64,000 bases of DNA from NCBI GenBank assembly GCA_014281115.1, contig JACONQ010000006.1:1426001-1490000 (forward strand), in the 5' to 3' direction. Shown piece by piece: positions 34,901 through 44,573 of the stretch; the first letter of the stretch is position 1, and every line of letters begins with the position of its first letter. A model generated the notes under the pieces. That model saw nothing but the letters and a program-made list of their open reading frames with translations. It was not told where the DNA came from and did no database searches. The DNA is from Laburnicola sp. R22_1. Taxonomy: Eukaryota; Ascomycota; Dothideomycetes; Pleosporales; Didymosphaeriaceae. Both the position numbers and the translations under genes were made by a program.

Positions 34901-36714
34901 TATTTCCCGTAGGGCAAACACGGGCGCCTCAGTACCCGAGAACATCGTGCCAATGGTTATAGGTCGTCCCAGCTCCTTCAACGCGTCGTCAAGTCCTAGT
35001 GTCACTGCCCGCGATACCATATCATGAAAGATTTCGTGAATATCGCTCAACGGTGGAAGGCTGTAATCGATTCCTTTGCGCGAGGTTCCGGGCGCCCTTG
35101 ATTTACTTCGCTTCTGTCGGGGTTTCGAGGTTGGTTGAGGCTCGATATCATCATCCGACGCGATATGTTCCCCGTCGTCTTCTTCGCCAGACAACGTCTG
35201 CTCGTCTGCGCTATCAAACACTTGCTCCGCGTCGTTGTCATCAGTCTCATACGGGGTATCATTGTCCGTTTCATAAGAATCATCATCCTCGGATGTCTGC
35301 TCTCGCTCGAAAACATCGCACTCAGCGTAGGATGGTCTTGTTTTCGCTCCGCGCGAGAGGGAAGTACGGTGACCTGGCACAGAAGCTCGATTCTGTCGTT
35401 GACTTATTGCGTCAACCATTTCCACCTCATCATCTGGAGAAGACACATGCACCGAGTTCACATTCCTTGTCTCTGATTCACTCGGAGGAGGCGAGGGTAG
35501 CGCTGTCTCACTCGCCTCGATTCTCAACTGAAGGTTCGCAGGATCATCGTCATCTGTATGCTCTTCCACCATAGGCTGTTGATCCCGATCTAAAGGAGAT
35601 TCTGAGGCGGTTTCTTGCTCGAGAATGTGCGGCTGCTCGACTATCTCCGTGTCAGCAACGAAAGTTCGCCTGTCTGCCCTTCGTGCGCGACGAATTGTAC
35701 TTCTTAACAGCGTAGCGCATTGTTTGGATGCGACGTCCTTGCGGTTTTTGCGAGTCGATACCCGCCTCGTGCTTCCATCGCTCGAGGATCGCGCACTGGG
35801 TGCAGCTTTGTGCCGCTCGGTAGTCGGCCGCTTGCGGGTACTGGTTTTGCGCGTTGAATCTGCATTTGCGGCTTCGGGCTCGAATGCGAATGAAGCATTG
35901 GCAGTGCTCCTCCTAGAGCTCTTTCGTAGCTCGGTTGGTGACGCAGCCTTCAGAGACACCAGCGTGGGAGAAGCGCGTGTGTCACGCTCGTTCTTGAGAT
36001 GCGCATTGGCGTCGTGTATAGCAGGGCTCTTCGTAGACCGTTCCTGCTTCTTTAACTCTTCGGGGGCAGCTTGGAGGAACTCTCGAGTGAGTGCGTTAAA
36101 CATGCGGGGGGCTGACGCGCCGCATGTCTTGCCCCGCTTGATGCATTGCTCGCAAGAGGGCTTGCCGTTGTACCGACAATTGGTCAGCCCTCTCTGTTTG
36201 CATTGTGGGCACCTGCTGTTGAGTTTCGCGATCTCCTCATCTGTTGCCTTTCGGCACTTGTACATTCCTTCCTTGGTGCATCTATCACATTCGGTTTGGC
36301 CCTCCGTGTATTTGCATGTGTAGGCATAATTGCCTCCCCGCTTACGACACACATAGCAGCAGTCGGATGGTACAGGGTCGTTGTGGGACAAGGTTGACAC
36401 CGTCGGGCGACTCTGCGGTGCACTGGTGGACGGAGGCGGCCCTGTGGCGTGTCAAGATCAGACGTGAGATGGCTAGCGAGTAGGAACAACATACCCTGGG
36501 ACTGAGTGGTGGTGCGCCTTGAGCGTGTCGAGGTTGTCTCCTTCACCGGTCCGCCCGAGCTGGGGTCCTCGATTGCTCTACGCTTGCGGGTTGCGACATG
36601 CGACGCAATACATGTCGCGTCGCCCACTCTGCCAGAGCTGGGGGTGCGCGCAGAACGCGCTCGCTTGCGCGACGAGGTCCGCGTCGAAGCCGATCTTGGT
36701 GCTGCTGGTGCCAT
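28974..36714 (-). CDS. DNMT5-type cytosine-5 DNA methyltransferase with RING finger and SNF2 helicase
   Basis: Exons 36495-36714, 34691-36441, 34100-34632, 29445-34043 and 28974-29394 give about 2507 codons. The start is MAPAAPRSASTRTSSRKRAR. Residues ~95-175 hold CxxC knuckles (CCYVC, CDRC, CPQC, CEQC). A long acidic/basic linker follows. Methyltransferase motifs: I, TIGTMFSGTEAP (~570); IV, GGFVCKDLSGLN (~658, across intron 2); VI, VLLENVKS; VIII, QTRERMY; X, GNAMSTTVIGSSL. Then a Cys-rich CSCENQ..CSACGH..CAKC segment, a SNF2 ATPase with LPSFGKT (Walker A), VVDEYHY (DEAH-box variant) and WVLSGTP, a RING finger CDAPECVC..CAHLACKRC, and helicase motifs V/VI (DESAAGVNLYNANHV, QAIARSRRYGQ). DNMT5 enzymes maintain symmetric CpG methylation using ATP. 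Splicing exon 3 to exon 4 at the only good sites makes an in-frame TAG (codon 835), so activity is doubtful. Confidence 0.9.
34043..34101 (-). other. DNMT5 intron 3 with a stop codon formed at the exon junction
   Basis: Exon 3 ends ..ACG-CTA-TA and the intron is GTAAGTG..CCACTTAG. Exon 4 begins G-CTA-CTC-GAT-TGC. The codon at the junction is TA+G. All donors after CTA also include TAG, and the one alternative donor upstream (GTACGC) puts exon 4 out of frame. Confidence 0.65.
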
Positions 36715-37126
36715 TAGTACAAGCTCAACAACAACGCAGCGGCATAATTGGGAGTCGGGAATAATGTGGGAGAGAGCGGTAACGCTGCTGCGTGTTAGTA
36801 TCCGGTCGTCTGCATTCGGCCGTTTGCGAGAAGTTGCTTGCGAGAAGGTGTCTGCGAGAAGGTGTCTGCTGTGCGTTGGTACGTGTAACTGCAAGGCTGG
36901 GTCGCGTCGCGTCAAGACATGGACTCGCTTAGCCCGCAGTCCCGTGACTAAGCACGTGCCGGGGCCGGAGCCTTATGGGGGTTATGCGGCCCCAAAATGC
37001 GCAGTTAATGCTGTGCAAAGAAAAGTTAAGTAGGTATTTACGCTTAAATCTTTATTTACTGTTATTCAGAAAGTATAGAAGGTGCGTTAAGATTATCCTA
37101 ATTAGAAGGCAAGAGCGTTGAGGGCA
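36715..37126. promoter_or_regulatory. DNMT5 5' flank up to the pogo-2 insertion
   Basis: Only about 410 bases separate the DNMT5 start codon from pogo-2. The part next to the gene has normal composition with CAGCAACAAGT-like sequence. From about 37010 the sequence is AT-rich, like a mutated repeat. Confidence 0.45.
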
Positions 37127-37128
37127 TA

Positions 37129-39226
37129 CCGTGTTTCATCACCCGACGATCGGCCCCACCTGACGATCGATTTGGCAGGGCCCGTGCGTACAACTTTTGA
37201 AGCTGTACAACGCAATACAAATTGTATACAGGCCAGATTTTTTGGCGGAGAGCTTTTGAGAGGCATAGGAGACGATCGCGATACTTTATTAGGTGCGATA
37301 ACGCTCAGGGAGCCGTAAAGAGCGACCCCGGCGTGTACGCGCTGGCGTAGGCGCCACATCTACAACAGATGAAAAGTTGTACTCTACATCCTCCTCATCA
37401 ATTAAAGGAGGCGTAATAACCTTCTCCTTGCCCTTGCGCGTCACCTTGGAGGTGTTTTGGAGTGGGAGAGGAGCTTCTTGGATGCCTTTGGGGGCCTTGC
37501 TTTTGGTGCCCGAAGCGCCTGGGTTGACGCCAGGGCCTGGGCGCGCTCCTCCTCTTGTATAGCCTTTGTACGCCTCTGCTCCTCCTGGATAGCCTTCCTC
37601 TGCTCCTTCTCTTGCTCCTTAGCCTTTGCCTCCTGATCTTTTTGTGCCTGGCGTTGGCGAGCTTCCTTGACCTTTGCGGGGACCAAAATATTGCGCCGCC
37701 AGCGTAATCTGCAGGTGGTTCAAGCAGTAGAGGCTTTCCTTGCGTAGGGCGCTTCTTCTGGGCTAGCGCTTCTCGTAAACGCGTATTTTCATGGTTCAGG
37801 AGGGTGTTGCGCACTGAAATTGAGTGCATAGTGCGGGAGAGCTGCCGGGACCCCTCAGCGTAAGTATCAGAGACAACCTGGCGCAAGAGTCTCTCAATTT
37901 TACGCCAATCTGAAGCGCTAAGTACAGAAGAGCTGCTGTCGCTTAAGGATAGCCGCTCTAGGTCTATATTATTAAAGCGCTGAAGGATTACTTAGGGGTT
38001 GAAAGGCACTACGCCAGTGGCCTTAAAGGCGCTGCAGATCGTGTTTTCTTAAAAGGAGCACTGCCAGGCCCTCTCAAACATAGCGAAGAAGTCGCGCTTT
38101 GTGACTCTTAAGAGGCCCTGGCACTTATCTAAGTACTCAGTAAGTTCAGCAGAGTAGGCAGTGCTGAGAGGCTTAAATAGCGCGACGTCGAGCGGCTGGA
38201 GCGTATGGGTTGAATGAGGTGGATAGATAGCCAGGAGGATCTTATTTTGATCGCAGTAGTCAATAAACTCCATTGTAACATGCAATCCATGGCCGTCAAG
38301 GAGTAGTAGACGATAATCGCGGCGCGCCTTTGCCTTAGTCTCCCTGTCAAACACCTGCTTAACCCATGCTAGGCCTAAATCGTTGTTCGTCCATCCACTT
38401 GGTGATACCGCAAAGAAAGCTTTGTGTAAGAAATCGTTAAAATCTTGTAACTAGGTGTCTTGTATATTGTTTGACTGCGCTTGATAAATCAAGCAAGGCG
38501 TAAGAGAGCTTCCATCAGCGCAAATACATGCTAGCGTTGTAATCCACTCGCGATTGCCGTCCTGGAGCATTTGTTTAATGCCGCCGCTCTCATAGCGCTG
38601 TCAGGAGAAGACACGCTTCATTTTTGACAGCACCCCAATTAGGAAACCCTTCTCATCCATATTGTACATGTGGCGCTTGTCGACGTTATACTGCTCAATC
38701 TTTTTACGTAGGAGCTCGAAATATAGGGCGTACTTGAAGGCAGAGTCGGCGCGTTTACGTGAGGCGTCTATACCAGAGGTCCAGTGGGAAAGTAGGTCGA
38801 CTTTGTGGCGTCGTATAAATCGGTCAACCTAGTTTTTGCCAGCAGGCTTCCTAGCTATTTCTAATGCGAAATTTCGTATTATCTCCTTTGTAGGGGGTAA
38901 TCCTTGTTCGCAAAGGCCATTAATATATTGTAGAAGCTTAGTTTCCTGTTAGGAGTTGAGGAGGCGCTGGCTGTCGGCCAGCGCGTCGCGCGTGCCCTGC
39001 ACCCTGCGATGCCGGCGCGACAACGTATTGCGATCGCAGCCATATTTTTGAGCGACTTTGGTGTAATTAGGCTTCTCAAAGATGCTTAGCGAGCTCAAAT
39101 AGTCAAGAGCAGCACTTAATTCGGCCATATTCGTTGTATAGAGCGTTGCAAAAGGTGCCGAAGTTGGGCTGTTGAGGCGGAAAATCGATCGTCCGGTGGG
39201 GCCGATCGTCAGGTGATGAAACACGG
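37129..39226 (-). mobile_element. pogo/Fot1-type DNA transposon (pogo-2)
   Basis: The terminal inverted repeats are ~45 bp and near-identical: CCGTGTTTCATCACC(C/T)GACG, then ATCGGCCCCACC and GACGATCGATTT. A TA duplication flanks both ends (37127-37128 and 39227-39228). Length is 2098 bp, close to pogo-1 (2136 bp), but the repeat sequences differ, so it is a separate family. Composition is much less AT-rich than pogo-1, so it is younger or only lightly mutated. Confidence 0.92.
37289..39128 (-). pseudogene. pogo/Fot1-type transposase (pogo-2), interrupted
   Basis: Coding starts at MAELSAALDYLSSLSIFEKP. An HTH region (YTKVAQKYGCDRNTLSRRHR) follows and a TAG stops the frame after RLLNS (about 38949). 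The DDE core is intact locally: DYRLLLLDGHGLHVTMEF, then DYCDQNKILLAIYPPHSTHT and LQPLDVALFKPL. The C-terminal half is a coiled coil of KEQEKEQRKAIQEEQRR type, and the end is RSLRLPERYRT, as in pogo-1. Several in-frame stops and a length that is not a multiple of three show it cannot make full-length transposase. Confidence 0.88.
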
Positions 39227-39228
39227 TA

Positions 39229-39668
39229 ATGAGCGTACTAGGAAGGGCCAAGAACCGTAAGGAGGCAGCGGCTCAACTTCGACCTGGGGGGCTGGCCAAG
39301 TCCTGGTATTCGCTGCCTGATTAGTATTCTGAGCACTGGAGATTTCAACGCGTGCGATGATGGACTTGCTAAGGTTTGCTCACGACAACAGCGTACTTCG
39401 CGCGGGCATTCCAAGATTGGATCAGTACACTGTACTAGTTCATACCGAGGTGACATAGCCATCAAGTCAGCCAATTCAGACAAGTTATAATGTTCCTCAG
39501 TGACAGTGATATCATAGGCCATCACAATCCCCCAGTACTATCACCCGCTCGGATCAACTAATCTTCTGTCCAGAAGCTCTATAGACCCAAAGCCTGGTGG
39601 TGAATACCAAGTAAAACGGGATAAAACGTCCAACGCCTCTCAACCCCCATGCCGACTATATGGATCCA
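39229..39668. other. intergenic region between pogo-2 and the transporter gene
   Basis: The frame at 39238-39525 (-) is unsupported. The transporter 3' UTR presumably lies here. Confidence 0.4.
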
Positions 39669-41335
39669 TCAGCCAGAAGTCACACCGGCTTTCGTCCCGA
39701 TATCGACAATGCTCTCGCTAATGATTTCGCTGGAGCTTTCTAAGCCCATCTTGCTCGTATCATACCCGTGGCTGCTAAGATACTCTCGGAATTTGATGTC
39801 CTCTACATCGATTATGTCCTGGCTAATGGTCGGAAGCAGCAGCACCAGCCCGCCAGCTAGAAATGCAAGCGCGCTAGCGACGAAGAACGGGTTGCGCCCT
39901 CCCGCAATGGTATCTGCTCCACCAGCATTCTTCTGCAGCGCATCGAGTGCGTAAGAACCGGCAAACGCTCCAACTTTGCCCATAGCGGCCGCGATGCCAT
40001 AGTATTGTCCTCTGCGACAAGTTAGCCGTTGTCAACAAATTCGGAGAATAGCCGGATAGATACGTACCTGATCCCTGTTGCGCATGTCTTCGAGGCTATC
40101 AGACCAATGTTGTCACCAGGTCCGAACTCTCCCAACATGAGGAAGATGCCGTATACAACAACAAATCCGGCTATATTCTCTGGCTTCGACAACCACGGAT
40201 AGCAACCCGCCATGATGAAACCGATGACTCCCTGCAGCATCACGCCGATGAAGAGGGTGTTCTTTGGACCCATCTTCGGCATATCTGCAACAAAAGCGCC
40301 CGCTAGACATCCTGGCAGATAGAAGAAGTTGATGAGGATATTCCACGCCAAACTCTTCCACAGTGGCTGACCAGGGCCGAGGAGGGTGCTCACGATTGTG
40401 GACGCGTAGATTCCGAACGAATACGCCGAAAAGTCGTAAATAAACCAGATGATGCTGACGATAGCCAGACGCTGCCAGTAGAACTTGATGACCAACATCC
40501 AAGGGGTCTTCGCCTTTGCGAGCGATTCGCGCTGGAAGGCTTCTGGCTCTTTCAACTTTATTCGGAGGTATAAAAGCGACAGAGGTGGGAGGATGCCGAT
40601 GCCCAAGCAGATGCGCCAAGCGACTCGAAGGTGACCCTCTCCTGTAATGAGTACCTGGTAGCTGTCAGATGAGCCCGATATCATGACTTGCGACACTGAC
40701 CACAACCGTTGCGACAACAGCAGCGATGAAGAAAGCCAAGTCGATCTGCACGTTGGTGAACAGGATAAACCACTTGTTCCTCGAGCCCGCCTTCAACTCG
40801 CCGGTTCCTTCAGCACACCCAACACTCCCAGCGGGATACTCTCCACCGATGCCGATCCCAAGGAAGAACCGGTAGGCTACCAGTGCTGTGAGCAAGCCAT
40901 GTGTGCTACCGCCGCCATAGCTACCCGTGCCTAAAATCGCGAACAGGATGATAATAATGGTCGACGCCATCAGCGACCATTTTCGAGAAAAGTGGTCGCT
41001 GGTATAACCGAAGAACAACATTCCCAACACCGTACCGGCGAAAGTGATAGAAGACACGTTCGCTTGCGCAGACGAAGTCTTGTACTCGTCCGGGTAAATC
41101 TTCGCCAGCATCGTGTTTACTGGACCGATAATCTGTCGCATTGTTAGACGACGTGCTGATGCGTCGCGCATCTGGGTTCACAAACGTTGTTCAAATATCC
41201 ATCGCTGAACAATCCTGCGCCGCATGCTATTACGGGCCACATTTTCTCCCACCGACCTTCCTGGGTTTCCGCGACACTGCCCCGACGAACGTCATCCTGG
41301 ACAGTGGCGCTGTGCGATTCAAGCTCCTTCGACAT
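39669..41335 (-). CDS. MFS transporter, phosphate / glycerophosphoinositol permease-like
   Basis: Four exons give ~500 residues. Exon 1 (41186-41335) encodes MSKELESHSATVQDDVRRGS and CGAGLFSDGYLNN. Exon 2 starts at 41132: IIGPVNTMLAKIYPDEYKTS, FAGTVLGMLFFGYTSDHFSR (the MFS loop 2-3 GxxxDxxxR-type motif), VAYRFFLGIGIGGEYPAGSV and SRNKWFILFTNVQIDLAFF. Later exons hold LRVAWRICLGIGILPPLSLL, FYWQRLAIVSIIWFIYDFSA, a second MFS motif, EFGPGDNIGLIASKTCATGIR and GQYYGIAAAMGKVGAFAGSYA. DGYLNN..GPVNT with GxGxGGEYP is the Pho84/Git1 branch, which moves phosphate or glycerophosphodiesters with protons at the plasma membrane. The NKWFILFTN block favours the Git1-like group. The substrate is inferred only. 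Confidence 0.85.
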
Positions 41336-42911
41336 GGTGCGATTGAAGATAACGTCCCTAGTATCGTCTGCTCAACTCAAGGCGATAGCTTCTTCTTCCT
41401 AGCTTTCTCAGTGGCAATTGCGCGCTCACAAAGTGTGGTGGATGCCACGCGCAGAGACGGTGGAGGAAGTTCAGCAGGGAGGGGCCGGGGCCCTCCTGGA
41501 CTATTTATCTATCACGCGTACCCCCGCACGTCTTCAGAAGCTGGCGAACGCAAGCTGGGATTCGTACGACTCACATAACTTCTCATCGTCGAATAGAAAC
41601 CAGTGCGAAGCGCGAGCAGACCCACTGTGAGTGGCCGCGTACGGGCAACGCTCTTCAGCCTCGTCCCTTTCGCGGCGTCCGGGCATATTCACCTGCTTGA
41701 TTGAGGAGAAGGATGCGGCGTACCGTCCCCGGTGCGCAGAGCGTCCTGGGGTTGCAGTAGCGCCGCCGGCGTTACCCTCACGAGCCAGCTCAGACAGACT
41801 CTCATGGGGTACAGGCCGAGGCAACTCTCGTGGAACATTTGAACGAAGACTCGAACGTGCCTGCGATTTTCTGATCTCTTTTTACCTTCGCCATGGCCGG
41901 AAATATTTATCATCTACAACCCTTCGGAAATTAGAACCAAGCATCCGTCGGCGCACTCGAAGCATCAGCAGGCGACGCCACGGTGAGCCCTAGCGAAGCT
42001 TGTGCGGGCACGCCGAGCCGTGAGCTTATTCGTTGGAAACCTCCAACTTTGTCTTTGCACGCCGAAACATTGCATCAGGAAGACGGACTGCACAGAGTGA
42101 CATGGGAAGCGCTCATTAAAGGATCTTCGTCGATTTCCTCGCCCGAGTTTTCGAAGTTGAGGCAGCAAAGTGCGACGTTAGCCGGACCTCGGCACCTCGG
42201 GATTGTATGGCTCACGTGCCCAGCGTTCACGCAGATTTAAGATGCATACAGACCTGCTTGGCTTGCTTAGCAAGTCTGTCCAACCTCAGACTCATGATAC
42301 CAGTACGGCCGTTATCTCTTACATTCATGTTCCTATCCGACACACAAAGTGATAACAGGGTTGAAAGGTCGTCAATGCTACGCCGCAGTTTCAAAGCTCG
42401 GCATTTCATTGATTCGCAGCTGAACATACCCAATCGTGGAAAGGCTTCGGGCGCTAACGCAAAGCAGTCTTGCAGGCCGTTGCACGATCAAAGCAAGTGT
42501 CACGTGATTAAATTGTAGCCCTGGAGGTACCTGGGTACCTAAGCCCTACCTACCTAAGTTTTATACTCAGCAGGTTAGGGGAGAGCTGGAAAGGCAAGAG
42601 GTAAAAATTTTGGGTTGAAACCCACGTTGGAATCCCAAGCACATCTGATTCTGAGCATCATCATTGAACGGTCTACAGCTGACTGAACACCGACTGAAAT
42701 CAAGGGTCCACCGGCCGGCCATCCATCCTCCTCCACATCTTCTCTCTAATCCAACTTCTCCTATTCTGCCCAATTCGTCCCTCCTCACTTCCTTGCCCCC
42801 TCTGCCCCTCCGCATCCTTCGTATTCGTCTTCTCCACGCTCCCATCACAAAACATCACGAACCCATCCAATGCCGGCGTCTTAATAACCGTATTAATCTT
42901 CAAATACTTTA
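41336..42911. other. intergenic region
   Basis: About 1.6 kb with short frames on both strands but no motif. GGTACCTGGGTACCTAAG-like direct repeats occur at about 42526-42545. A pyrimidine-rich tract spans about 42720-42840. Confidence 0.4.
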
Positions 42912-42998
42912 CCTTGTTTTAAAGCGTTTTTTCTAGCACCCCTACAGCTTTCTATAACAGCGTTATACTGTGTACCGAGAGTGCGCGAAGTCTTCATT
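42912..42998 (+). repeat. dispersed repeat, copy C
   Basis: Homologous to copy B (27245-27335) over ~85 bases; it abuts the stop codon of the GH114 gene. Confidence 0.6.
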
Positions 42999-44001
42999 CA
43001 GATAATTTTCAAATACGGCTTCTCCAAACTAACCCCAGGCTCATCCAAATTGCACAGCTTCCTCCTCAACTTGTCATCCCTGAGCCCCGGAAAATTCACA
43101 TTATTCGTGCGCATCTTGGCAGGTTCGAGCGCAACGCCCTCGTCAGACCAGCGCCCGCTGTACGTGTAATTTACGTCCTCGACTTCGAAGATAAGCTTGC
43201 CGATGGTGCCGGGCCGCGGGGCGGTGGTAAAGTTGGCGTACGCGATGCAGTTGAGGTACTGGACGCATTCTTCCGAGATAGCGAAGTCGACGTCGTCGAA
43301 GATGTCGCCCAGGATCTCGATGCAGTTTTTGATGCCGACGGACATGCCTTTTGAGTGGGCATATTCGGAGATTTTGCGCAGATACGTGATGGTGTCGCTG
43401 GGGAGGATGTCGGGCTTGAAGCCGTTTTCGTTGGAGTAGACATCTGTGCACCGGTCAGTGAGCGATTCCTAGGTTTTCCAAGGCGCTGCAACGTTAACGT
43501 ACCGACGTTTTCAGGCTCTATAGCATCACAGCCCTTCTCCTGCGCGAGGTCGATTCTCTTCTTGATCATTTTGAGGACATTGGCTCTCCTGATGTCCAGA
43601 TATCTCTCTCCTGGCCAATCTGGTAACTCCATGCCTAGATCTTTCTTGTCTAAATCTTTGTAGTCTTCTCTCCATGTCTCGGCTGCTGCACCGCTGAAAT
43701 AACATATCGTGCGCTGCCCCAGTTCCTTCATCTGCGAGATGGTCTCCGCTGGCGTCCAGAACATGTCGATTTCGTAGATGCCCGTGTTAGGCTTGATGTA
43801 ACTTTCATCGACGTCAGGTATACCGGTAAGGATGAATTGAATATTGGATTTCATGGGAGGAGTCCACTATGAGGGTGATTGGCGCGTGGACGGGCTGATG
43901 CGCTCCGTGGCGATGGAAGACGAGAGGGGGAGATTGCTGGCAGGGAGGCCACGAATCAGCGTCGCAAAAAGCGCTGCGGATATACCGAGCGAGGCAAACA
44001 T
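42998..44001 (-). CDS. glycoside hydrolase family 114 (endo-alpha-1,4-polygalactosaminidase-like), with an in-frame TAG
   Basis: Exons 43503-44001 and 42998-43443 are joined across a GTACGT..CACAG intron at PENV-DVYSNENG. GH114 proteins are secreted TIM-barrel enzymes acting on polygalactosamine-type polymers. Family motifs: SNIQFILTGIPDVD, IYEIDMFW, GQRTICYFSGAAAETWREDY, WPGERYLDIR, GCDAIEPENV, and AHSKGMSVGIKNC. The TAG at 43867-43869 separates MKSNIQ.. from an in-frame upstream stretch that begins MFASLGISAALFATLIRGLP, a good signal peptide, and continues to RQSPS-stop-WTPP. No phase-0 intron donor exists in the leader, so splicing does not remove the stop. Without the leader the enzyme would start at 43854 and lack both signal peptide and the WTPP strand. 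A CAG-to-TAG mutation is the simplest explanation. Confidence 0.82.
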
Positions 44002-44565
44002 GATGGGCGGTTTTTATGTCCGCTCAGATTTACGTGGAAGAAATGCGCCGTCAGTGACGCTCGAGTGGTCGGGTCCGAAAAGCACTGGAGGCGAACCTCG
44101 CACCCTTATAAGGTGCTAAAAATGTACCTCAAACCAGGTTACACTACCACATGGACGATTGAAAAACTCACAAGCAGATCTGCGAGTACGATTCCTCTCT
44201 TGGAAGCATTATAGTCCCGCCAGAGTGGGATCTACACACAAGTGACCCATTTCACAGAGCTTACGCAAGGCACCTCAGCAGGCATGCCTATACGCAATGC
44301 GCGATATATAAAGTAAACTGGGAGATTGGATCCTGCAGCGAAGCAGAACGCGGTTTGCAATATATCCGAGCGCAAGCGGAGAGATTTCCACTTGCCGACT
44401 GCGGCTCTCCTTGGTCGCCATTAACCATATATTGCGCTCATACATCCAATGAACATCCTATCTTGTTACAGTCGAACACACGACGAGAAACATATCGGTA
44501 TCACTGTTTGTGTAAGTCCAGGCCGCCGGCCAAATGGAAAGGAACATCTTCACCTTGTATACATG
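44002..44565. other. intergenic region upstream of GH114
   Basis: A frame at 44355-44573 (+) ends in the hAT-2 target duplication, but I see no family match. Promoter of GH114 is expected here. Confidence 0.4.
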
Positions 44566-44573
44566 CTGTGTAG
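44566..44573. repeat. left 8-bp target-site duplication of hAT-2
   Basis: CTGTGTAG, repeated exactly at 47513-47520. Confidence 0.95.

Noticed and set aside
43867..44001. Removing the GH114 TAG as a small intron
   Set aside because: No GT donor in the leader has the phase required to join to TGG-ACT at 43866.
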